Of a stretch of 64,000 nt of DNA, positions 14,501 to 26,500 are shown piece after piece (the first letter of the stretch is position 1; each line of letters starts with the position of its first letter). The notes beneath the pieces were generated by a model. It saw nothing but the letters and a program-made list of their open reading frames with translations. It was not told where the DNA came from and ran no database searches. The position numbers and the translations under genes are program-made. Source of the stretch: Hybos culiciformis (taxonomy: Eukaryota > Arthropoda > Insecta > Diptera > Hybotidae); assembly GCA_964007475.1 (NCBI GenBank), contig OZ023274.1:86447936-86511935 (forward strand), in the 5' to 3' direction.

Positions 14501-17500
14501 AAACTTCAACCTTAACATTGAGCTGTGTAGTAGAACAAAAAAGAAAAGAAAAATCGAGTAGAAATAAAAATCGTAACAAATTCATGAAACTTTCTGAAAA
14601 TATCTCCAGAAAAATTAAATATTGATTTCAAAAAAAGATTAATTCACAGAGAGAAATAGTATACACAGAGGAATAATTTCGTAAAACTTTTTTAAGTACG
14701 AAATAACTGGTGGGGATTAGCTCCAGTTCATAGTAATGCATGCATAAATTTTGTTTCAATTTATTCGAACCATAACCATTTTTTATGAATTTCATAGAAT
14801 GTATAATAAAAAAGGGGAAGTAAAATGCTATTTTGTATTTAAAAAATAATAATAACCGAACCGACATAAGTGTAAAGCCATTTAGAGAAAAAAAAAATAA
14901 AAATCTCGTTAAGATAAAAATCTTAACAAAATGTACGAAACTATATGAATATTCCACTAGATAAAGTAGAAATTTATTTATAAAAAATATTCATTGTTAA
15001 ACAATTTTTATAATTAAAATTAATTTATTAAATCATTTAATGTATTAACATATAAAGAATTTACCTTCCGGATTATTGGATTATTACATACAGAATTTAT
15101 CTTCCGGCACATTGAAATATACATAACACAGTCTTTATACGAACAAAATAATCGTGGAATTAGCTCCAAACAAATCCATAAACAATTTGTTGCCTGCGAT
15201 GATTTGTTTTTTTTTTCTCTTTTACTTATTTGGGAACGAAAAATATTCATTTTTGGCAGTCTTATAAAGAATTATATTAGTCCATGCTTCAAGATTAAGT
15301 TTGCTCGATTTAGGTAAATTCTTATTTCATTCAATCCTGTTTTTTTTTTTCTAAAAAAATAAAATTAATGAGTACTACTTTCAATAATAATTTTATTTTG
15401 TTTTAATCTCTTTTCACAAGTCAATCTTTAATTTTTTTACAGAGGTTTTCATATAGCTTCATATAAGCATTTATTATTACTTCATGCCTACCAACATTGA
15501 ATGATAATTTTTTCTGACACGTATTTTTATTTACTGGTGTTGACAGAAGAGACTGTGCAATAAAAACTGACTGTGTTTTTTTTTAAATAAAGGAATTGGG
15601 TTGGTTTTAAAGTAAAAATTCTAAAAATATATAAAATATTCAAACTCTTCTGTTTATTTTTGGTACATTTCTGTTATTTCGTTGCGGGATATATTTTTGA
15701 ACCCTGCTATTGTAAATTAAGATCATTGATTAAAAAAAACTATGTAAACATTGCACTAGAAGTAATCATCAAATGAAATAAACTAAGTATATAAAGAAAG
15801 TTATTGATGATAATGATGAACTAATTAACAAAATACAATTATAATTATCATAAGAAAATTTTTATTAACTTTTCAAACATTTGGGTTTTTTTTTCCCGAA
15901 ATATTTACATAATATTTATATATTTCTTGAATAAACTTTTTATTAAATATAGTCATATGATTCTTTTGAAAACGTAAAATACAAAAACCAAAAATAACAA
16001 AGATATTTTTTAAATATTTGATTGAAATAAACTATATAAACTAAGTACATACATAACATACATAGTATATCTGAATTAAAAACAAATAACAAAAAATCGT
16101 ATAAATTTCTTGATATTAAAAAAAAATATATTCATAATAATTCCTTATGGACGCATTAAATCAAGAAGCCGAAGAATTAAAAGAAAAAATTATAAGAGCT
16201 CGTAAAGCTGTTTGTGATACAACTCTACCAAAATCTGCTAGTCATTTGCATTCATTAAAGTCAATTCAAATACGAGTTCGAAGAATATTAAGAGGTCATT
16301 TGTCCAAAGTTTATGCCCTTCATTGGAGTAAAGATTCAAAAAATATTGTATCAGCATCACAAGATGGAAAATTACTTGTTTGGGATGCAGTATCTACTCA
16401 TAAATTATATATAATTCCACTTAGATCTTCATGGGTAATGACTTGTGCATATTCACCGTCAGGAAATTTAGTTGCCTCTGGTGGATTAGATAATGCTTGT
16501 TCTTTGTACAATTTAAAAACTCGAGATGGTAATATACGTAATGTTCAACAATTGAATGGTCACTCAGGTTACATATCATCATGTAAATTTATTGATGATC
16601 ATAAAATTTTAACAGGATCTGGAGATATGAGTTCAGCTTTGTGGGATATTGAAACTGGAATAACATTGAAACGATTTTACGGACATATAGGAGATGTAAT
16701 GTCACTGTCGATTTCTCCACATAATAGTAATTATTTTTTGACAGCTGGTTGCGATAAAAAAGCCAAATTATGGGATTTAAGATGTGATGGAAATTCTAGT
16801 ATTCAAACTTTCGAAGGCCATATGAATGATATTAATGCAGTGTCTTTTTTTCCAAGCGGACAAGCATTTGTCACTGGATCAGATGATATTACATGCAGAT
16901 TATTTGATATTAGGTCCGATCAAGAACTGGCTGTTTATATACAAAAACAACAACCATTTGGTGTGACATCAGTGGCCTTCTCAAAAAGTGGTCGATTACT
17001 ATTCGGAGGATATGATAATTTCAATGTTACTATGTTCGATACAATGAAAAATGAAAGATTAGCAATTTTGCCAGGTCATGATAACAGGGTGTCATGTCTG
17101 GGAGTAGCAGAAAATGGTGCGGCATTAGCAACAGGATCATGGGATTCTCATTTAAAAATATGGAATCAATAAAATTTTTATTATATAAGTATAATATGCT
17201 TTTGGTTATGGTGGTTATGTTATCTAGCATAGAATTTTAAAAAAAATTAATATAACTAGTTTTAACTATTTAAAAATTCGTATTTTTGTTACATTCTTAT
17301 AAGAAAGAGTAGAATTTAAAAATATGATTATTAATGTACTTATTTCAAAAATTGTTATTGTATCGCTAATTAATAAAGTAAATTACATACAAAGTAAAAA
17401 ATACCAATACACAATATTTTTATGCCAAAAAAAAAGAAGATAAATTCCATCCGATATTTAAATCTCCATTGTTCTTGTGTGTGTGTAAGATACCTAATGT

Positions 17501-20500
17501 AAAAATATAAAATTATTTGATCACGATCACAATCCAAAAAAATCCTAACGTGTCAAAATACAAACTTGTAGGCAAATCTAAATGCAAAAATCTATTAAAA
17601 TAAAATCATAATAGATAGAATTTATATTTTTATACTCTAATTATGTAGGAATCAATTTGTAATTTCAGAAATTTATATATGTATATAATAATATTGTAAA
17701 TTTAGGGGATCGCTAATAGATTAGGATACATTTGTATTTATTGAAAAACCCTATAAAGGAAATGTGGAAGGATGGAATTTTATTCTATAACTTACAAACA
17801 GGTTAAGCATCTAAAAGCAAAAACAAAAGAAGTTGCTCTTAAAGACAAACGAACAAGGAACAAATGCAAAGTTAAGAATTGACTTTGAACTTTACTATCG
17901 ATAAATATATAATGTAATATATTAATAAGGTCAGAATATATATATGTATATAATATGAAGCATAAATATTACTTTTGAAGATATTTTTAAAGGTATCATC
18001 CTGTTTAGAAAACATCGAATACATTATTTCTCTCTCAATACTTGACACAAAAAAAGCATTTTTTTTGCATGAATTGAAGCTAATTTTAGAAAACTTTGTA
18101 CTTTTTATACAATGTACTTTTGAGGATTCTCTTGTTTTTAATACAAAATATACTGCAGTTCGCAGAATATCATAATTAAAATTTATTGTTTTTTATATTG
18201 GAAATAAATGTAGCTCTAAGATACATACAGTAAGTAGAAATAATCTAATTCTGGATACCGAACGACGATATAATGGAATCAAAATAAAAACAAAAACAGA
18301 ATTCTGGTGCTGGAAAATATGGAATGCAAAATATCTCTAGTTGGTGAATATAACTTCAAATTATTACTCAACTATAAGATTGAAGAAAGCAAACCACTTT
18401 TTATTCGCCTATTTTTTCATTTTTTAGAGAATCTGATAATAAAAATATCCGTTGTCGTGCTGATGTTCTTAAAAGAGGTATACCAAATTAAACACAAAAT
18501 TTGTTGATTTGAAAGTTTACATTTTTTTCTCTTAAAATCTGTCTAATCATTATGTTGACATCACCTGACTTGATGTGTTATTTTATTACCTTATTATAAA
18601 ATAGAATTCATTAAATTGTTACATAATACTCTATAATTTTTATAGATTCAATTTGGAATGCGTCCACTTTTGCTCACTTTAGGTGATTACAGAAATCTCA
18701 CATTGAATGGCACAAAGAGGCTATCATACTTGACACAGCTGTTTCCTTCAATGTTTAATGAAAAATTATGCGAGCAATTATTGCAACATATTCAAAAAAT
18801 GCTTGATATATCTATATCATCAAATAAACAAATGAATTTTTTGGCTGTTGCTAAAACAGGAGATTACGAACAAAAAGTTACAACTCTTATTAATATATTC
18901 CATCAAATACCAGCAGCTACTTCCAAGTTTATTGAAAGTTTGTGTCAATTGGTATTACAAACTGAACGTAATTTAATGATTGAACCATCATGTCCATACA
19001 GAGAACCTTTATTTAAATTCTTACTACGTTATCCAAATGAAACATTAAATTTATTTTTAAACGACAATAATATTACAAATCCGCAATGGAATAGATTTTG
19101 TATTTATTTGATTAAGCACAAAGACGGACTACCCTTTCGTACTGTAATGCAAACAAGCAAATCCAATAAATTAGTGCAATTAATTCATTTTAGCTCACAA
19201 ACATCACAATTTACCACACAACAAAAATTCGAAGTACAACATCAAGCTGTGCTCATTATTCACACTTTGATGGAGTTGGACGATCAGTGGTTGCCAACTC
19301 AAACGGATATAATAACAGCGTTAAAAATTCTTTGGCAAAATGACTTATTTAAAACTTGTGAAAACAATGTAGCCTGTGACTTATGGCATCTGGTTGGAAA
19401 AATATTGCTCTTGTATTTTTCACACAACACAAACGAAATAGATTTATTATTCCAACTTTTAAGAGCATTATGCATGAATTTTATTCCCGATTTTAACTTT
19501 TTAAGAGATTTTTTGCAAAATACGGTTGCACAAAGTTACACAGTTGATTGGAAACGTAAGGCCTTTTTCCATTTTGTTGAAAATTTCAGCAATTCTGCAT
19601 TACCAGAAGAATTGAAAGCCAAAGTTTTGACTGCTGTTCTAATACCATGCTTCGCAGTAAGCTTCGATAAAGGTGAAGGAAATAAGTTAATTGGTTCACC
19701 CCCTGCTCCACATCAAGAACATGACAACAATGTTGTGTCAGTATTCATTGGTAAAATTTTTGATCCAGATAATCCTGCCAACGACGATTCAGTAAAAATT
19801 GCTTTGCTTCAATTCGCGTGTTTACTTGTTGAAAGAGCATCTCAACATATACACGATGGAGATGCGAATAATAAGAAACAAGGAAATAAATTGAGACGTT
19901 TAATGACATTTGCTTGGCCTTGTTTGTTAAGTAAAAACTGTGTTGATCCAACCGCCAGATATCATGGACATCTGCTTTTGTCACATATTATAGCCAGACT
20001 GGCGATTCACAAGAAAATCGTCTTACAGGTATTTCATTCGTTATTAAAGGGTCACGCTTTGGAAGCTCGACCTGTTGTCCGACAAGCATTAGAGATTTTA
20101 ACACCTGCTGTACCATTACGTATGGAAGACGGATACACGATGTTAATACATTGGACAAAGAAAATTATAGTTGAAGAAGGACATTCAATGCAACAACTTT
20201 TTCATATTTTACAACTAATTGTCCGTCACTTTAAAGTGTATTATCCTGTTCGCTTGCATTTAGTTCAGCATATGGTTAATTATATGCAGCGCTTAGGTTT
20301 TCCACCAACTTCTTCATTGGATTATAGAAAATTGGCAGTGGAATTAGCTGAAGTCATAATAAAATGGGAAATACAGCGAATAAAAGAGGAGAATAATGGT
20401 GTTTTTGAAATAGACGATCCAACTGGTTTGATTGGTGATATGAAATTAGGTTCTAATGCTGCTGTCAAACGCTCTTATAGTGACGACTCAAATGAAACTC

Positions 20501-23500
20501 GAAAAAAATTGGCAACTGGTGATTTAAACCCTGCACAACAAGCTGTGGCTGGTTAGTAAAAAAAACATTAATACAATTTATTTAAATTTTAACTTATTTT
20601 AAACCAGAGATCTAAACTTTTTTAATATATTTTCCTCTTTAAATATTTTTATTTTACTATTTCAGGACCATCAACTGCCCAACCCAAAACAGAAGGCTCA
20701 AGTAGACCAGTAGATAAAGCTCACTGCGATACTGTTTTAAATTTTTTAATTCGGTTAGCTTGTCAAGTTAACGACGCGCAAACAACACCAGGAGTGGCTT
20801 TGCCGGGAGAAGCATTATCTAGGAGGTAATAAATTGTTTTTATTTAATTTATGAATTTATAATGGAATTAATTATTAGTAAGGTTACTCATTTAATATTG
20901 TTTTATTTCTTAAATTAGAGTTTTTTTTTGTTTTTTTTTAGCTCTGTGTACCGAGATTTCGTTACACAAGGAAGTAAGTGGGTAAGATGGAATGATCTCG
21001 GTAAATAATTCCATTTTTTCGGAAAAGTGATTTTGATAAAAAGGAAGACGAGTAATCTCGAAAATATTTCGAAACTGTATTTTCATGTCATTAAAAAAAT
21101 AAAATATTATGTCATCTCACAGTGATATTTTCAAATGAGTAAATCACTAAAAAATACAATGAAATCGATTTTAGTGAATAGTGGGTTATCTCGTCTCACT
21201 CACCTACTAGTTTTCACAACGAAATCTCGGTACTGAATTTTATATGCATTTAATTTCGATGTATTACAAGTACTCGTTAATAGTAGATGATTTAGATAGA
21301 AACTTACATAAAAAAAGATCCCAAATTCTGTATTAACCCTTTACGTAAAAATGTTGTATATTTAAAAACTTTAATAAAATGTGTTAAAAATTGAAGACAT
21401 TTATATAAGGTATACATTTAGTTTTAAATTTTGCTTTGTTATTAGAATATTTTTAATTCAATGCCATTTCGAAATCAAAATAATTTATTATCTAATAATA
21501 ATTTAACTTGCCTAATAATTATTGATATTTTAAAGAATAAGTCTTTTAATATTAACATCGAAAAATTTGCTTAAACTAGCTAGAGCTAGACTAGTAGTAA
21601 TGATTAGAGTGATAACACATATATTTTTTTTACTTAATTTTATTTAAACTTAAATCTTATAGATGTGTAATGCTACTAAAAATGGCAATGAAGCCAGAGG
21701 TTTGGCCGCAACCATTTGATTTAAAACTAAGTTGGTTAGATAAAGTTTTTGCTAGCATTGAAAATCCTCAACAAGCAAACTATGGAAATATTTGTACTGG
21801 ACTAGAATTATTGACTTTTTTACTGACAATTTTGAAAAAAGAACAAATTTTAAATATTATAAGACCAATTCAACGAGGTCTATCCATTTGTGTTACTTCT
21901 CAAAATACTCGTGTTATTAGATTAATGAATTCCTTGCTATCAAGATTGATGACTATTTTTCCTCCCGACTCCCACCATAAAAATGAAGAATTAGAGACGT
22001 TATATGCGACAGTAAGTAAAATGATTTTAGAAGGACTTGCAAGTTACGAGAAAAATCAGCAACCTAATCCGTCTTCTCTATTTGGAACGTTGATGATACT
22101 TAAAGCTTGTTGTGTTAATCAAACTTATATAGATCGCTTGATGGTACCTTTTATGAGAATACTGAACAGACTAACAAAAGATCATTTAAGTGGAGCTCAA
22201 ACTAGTACTTCACAACAAATGACTGCTGGGCAAATTGAAGGAAGCTCTCTAGCATTGGAGCTACTGATATTGTCATTAGATTTAGTAAAAAATAGAACTG
22301 TGGTCATGGGAGTTGATATTCGGAAGCTTTTTATTGGGACTATTCTGGTTGGTTTAATAGAAAAATCTACGGAAGTTAAAATTATGAAAGCTATTGTCAA
22401 AATGATTGAAGAGTGGATTAAAAATAAAACCTCACCCACAGCACAAAATCAAGCTCCGTCTTTACGAGAAAAATCCATTTTACTTGTTAAATTAATGTCT
22501 TATGTTGAAAAACGTTTCTCTGATGATACAGAATTAAATGCACATTATTTAGAATTAATAAATTATATTTATCGAGACGACCAATATAAACAAACTGAAC
22601 TAACTTCAAAATTGGAATCAGCGTTTCTGGCGGGTCTAAGATGCACTCAACCCAATATTCGCGCCAAATTTGTAGAGATTTTTGATGGATCAATGCGAAG
22701 AAGACTTCACGATAGAATTTTGTATATTATTTGTTCGCAATCCTGGGACTCAATCGGTGCACATTATTGGATAAAACAATGTATTGAGTTGCTAATATTA
22801 ACTGCCAATAGTACCCAAATTAAAAATTCAAATGATAGTCATTTAGTGCCAAGTGTCTCGTCAGTTATTAACTTTGCTGACTCCGATGAAAAGAAAAATT
22901 TTGTTATTTATACATCGTTACAAAATGAACCACATGAACAATTTGATATTGACGACAAAGAAGATGTTTTTGACATGGACACAAGTGCTGATTCAACTAT
23001 CACTCGACGAGAAGATAGCGAAAGGCCTGTTGTGAATAGACAACAAGCTTTAATCAAACTTATTAGTCGGCAATCTGAATTTCTTGAAGCTAATCGAAAA
23101 ATATGTACAGATCAACTTTTAAATGCTGCTGCTCAACTCTGTCATATGGATACCGATTTGGCTGAAAAAGTTTGGTTAGAAATATTTCCTCGTATGTGGG
23201 CAATTCTAGATGAAGGTCAACAACAAGCCATTGTCCGTGAGGTTGTTCCTTTCTTATCATCAGGAACTCACGTCATACAAAGAGATTGTCACCCATCAGC
23301 TTTAAATACATTTGTTGAAGCTTTGGCTCATTGCGAGCCTGGGGTTTATATTCCTCCAAGTTTAATGACTTATTTGGGTAAAGCTCATAATCTTTGGTAC
23401 AGAATGACTCTTATTTTAGAAGAAATGGTTACAGATTGGCCTTCTAAAAAAGAAAAGCTACAAGAGCATTCAGACATTGATTTAAGCGAATACGACTTAG

Positions 23501-26500
23501 TTGAAAATAACAACGCTACAATATTTGATCCACTTTCACAAATGTATTCTGCTTTGCATGAAGAGGATCTCTGGGCTGGTCTTTGGATGAAGTACGCTAA
23601 GTATCCTGAAACTAACACAGCCATTACTTATGAACAAATGGGTTTTTTTGAAGAAGCTCAAGGTGCATACGATTTAGCTATGACAAAATTTAAACAAGAA
23701 ATAAGCAGTGGGCCAGCGAATCTAGAAATGAATAGTGAGTTGGTATTGTGGGAAAATCATTGGATTAGATGCGCAAAAGAACTGAATCAATGGGACATTT
23801 TATTAGACTTTGCACAAGTCAGTAAAGAAAGTAAATCATATTTAATAATGGAAAGCGCTTGGCGAGTCCCCGATTGGAATCTTATGAAGCAAGCTTTAAT
23901 AAGAGTTGAACAAACAAATCCTAAACAAGAAGGATATAAAGTTAATTTGTATAGAGGTTTTTTGGCAATTTTGAATCAAGAAGAACAACAACTGCAAAAT
24001 GTTGAACGCTATGTTGAAATTGCATCGGGTCTATGCATGCGAGAGTGGCGTAGGTTGCCTCATATTATTTCGCATATTCATTTACAATATTTACAAGCGG
24101 CACAGCAAATAATGGAATTACAAGAAGCCAGTCAAATACATCAAGGCCTGCAGCAATGTCGCAATTCCTCTCTCCATGATATGAAAGCGATAGTTAAAAC
24201 ATGGCGAAATCGACTTCCTGTGATTGCTGATGATCTTTCTCATTGGTCAGACATTTTCACATGGAGGCAACATCATTACCAAATTATTACAACGCATTTA
24301 GAACAACAACAAGAGCAGCTTCAGACGAATGCATCAATGCTTGGTGTTCACGCTTCAGCTCAAGCTTTAATACATTTCGGAAAAATGGCGAGAAAACATA
24401 ATTTAACAGGTGTTTGTCAAGAATCTCTTTCACGAATATACACAATTCCATCAGTACCGGTTGTAGATTGTTTTCAAAAAATTCGTCAGCAAGTTAAATG
24501 TTATTTACAAATGGCTTCGGTAAGCGGAAGGATAGAATTAAATGAAGCTCTAGATGTGATCGAATCTACAAACTTGATATATTTTACAAGAGAAATGACA
24601 GCTGAATTTTATGCCTTAAAAGGACTTTTATTAGCGCAAATTGGTAGATCTGATGAAGCTAATAAGGCATTTAGCGAGGCTGCTCAGTTACATGACGGTT
24701 TGACAAAAGCGTGGGCTTTATGGGGTGATTACTTAGAACAGATTTTCATTAGAGAACCTAAACAAATGACTTTGGGTGTGAGTGCTATCACTTGTTTTTT
24801 GCATGCATGCAGACAACAAAATGAGAGCAAAACCAGAAAATATCTAGCGAAGGTTTTATGGCTACTATCTTATGACGATAATAAATCTTCACTGATGGAA
24901 GCCCTAGAAAAATATGCAGTTGGTGTTCCCCCCTTAAATTGGCTAGTTTGGATTCCGCAGTTGCTATTTTGCCTGGTACAATATGAAAGTGCTGTTATTT
25001 TAAATTTGCTTAGCCAGGTAAGTCTTCCAATTATTAAATTTAGACGAATAAATGCATTAAAATAATTGTATACATATATAAAATTTAACAGAAATTAGTA
25101 TATATTTCAAGAAATTTTTTTTTTTAGCAAAAAGTCACATTTGGGCTTTATGACTGAACTGACATTTAACTAACAATAGCTTTATTTTACATATGTTTAA
25201 TACTTGAAAAAAATGAAAAGTTAAAAATTAGTTGAAGTCTTTGGACTCTAAAATAAACAATTTAGTTTAATAAATCTCAAAATGGAATCAGCAGAAATAA
25301 ATAAGATAAAATTTTTGTTCGTGGAATTACAGTATTAGAGGACACCGAAAATAGACTTTGGTTGGGATTTATCAATCTACGATATACATTTGTGGAACTT
25401 ATGCGCCTATTTTGGCATTCAAAAATTCGAAGTTGGCTTAAAAACTTGTACTTATAATTCACAAGTATTTTAATGTATCTCTAACATAAAATGAAAATGT
25501 TCAGTCAGTTTTTAAAATTTTTAGGAATGTGACAAGACAATGTTGAAATTGACTTTATTTATAAATTCATATTATCATTTTTATTTCAGGTGGGAAGAAT
25601 GTATCCACAGGCAGTTTATTTTCCTATCCGCACCTTATATTTGTCTTTGAAAATTGAACAAAGAGAAAAGCATAAAAGTGTAGAGCAAGCATTTTTGGCA
25701 TCCAAAATGCATAACGTAAGTTTAACATAATGATAATATTTGAAAATTTGTATACATTTTTTTTTTTTTTAATGAAAACTAGCAAAAAAATGATAATCAG
25801 CAGAATCTTGGAAATGAATCAAATCAACAACAAGGACAACAACAGCAGTCTGCATCATCGGTTGGTCCAATTAAAGCCACTCCAGCGATGTGGAGATGCT
25901 CAAAAGTAATGCATGTTCAACGAGAAATACATCCAACTATTTTGTCATCCTTAGAAGGAATAGTTGATCAAATGGTGTGGTTTAGAGAAAATTGGTATGA
26001 AGAGGTTTTGCGTCAACTTCGACAAGGTTTAATAAAATGTTATGCGATTGCCTTTGAAAATCGAGCAAGCGTTAATGATGCAACAATTACACCCCATACA
26101 CTTCATTTCGTAAAAAAATTGGTTTCCACATTTGGGATCGGAATTGAAAATATTTCTAGTTCTGTTGCTTCGAATTTTGCTTCAGCAGCATCCGAGTCAT
26201 TAGCACGACGAGCCCAGGCAACAGTTCAAGACCCTGTATTCCAAAAAATGAAGGGACAATTTACCTTAGATTTTGATTTTTCACAACCAGGGGCAATGAA
26301 ATTGCATAATTTAATAAACAAATTAAAGAAATGGATTAAAATTTTGGAAGCAAAAGTGAAACAGTTACCGAAATCTTTCTTAATAGAAGAGAAATGTCGT
26401 TTTTTATCAAATTTCAGTCAAAAAACAGCTGAAGTAGAATTGCCCGGAGAATTATTATTACCAGTTCCAGCACATTATCATATCAGAATAGCCAGATTTA

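Larger units (their letters stand above)
12366..18645. other. TRRAP intron 18, 6.3 kb, hosting a nested gene
   Basis: This is by far the longest TRRAP intron. It holds the intronless G-protein beta gene at 16147-17172. The remainder (12366-16146 and 17173-18645) is very AT-rich. I see a 63-bp tandem duplication near 13205-13343 and a short duplicated segment at 15051-15107, but no other exon. Small open frames here show no family resemblance. Confidence 0.8.
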
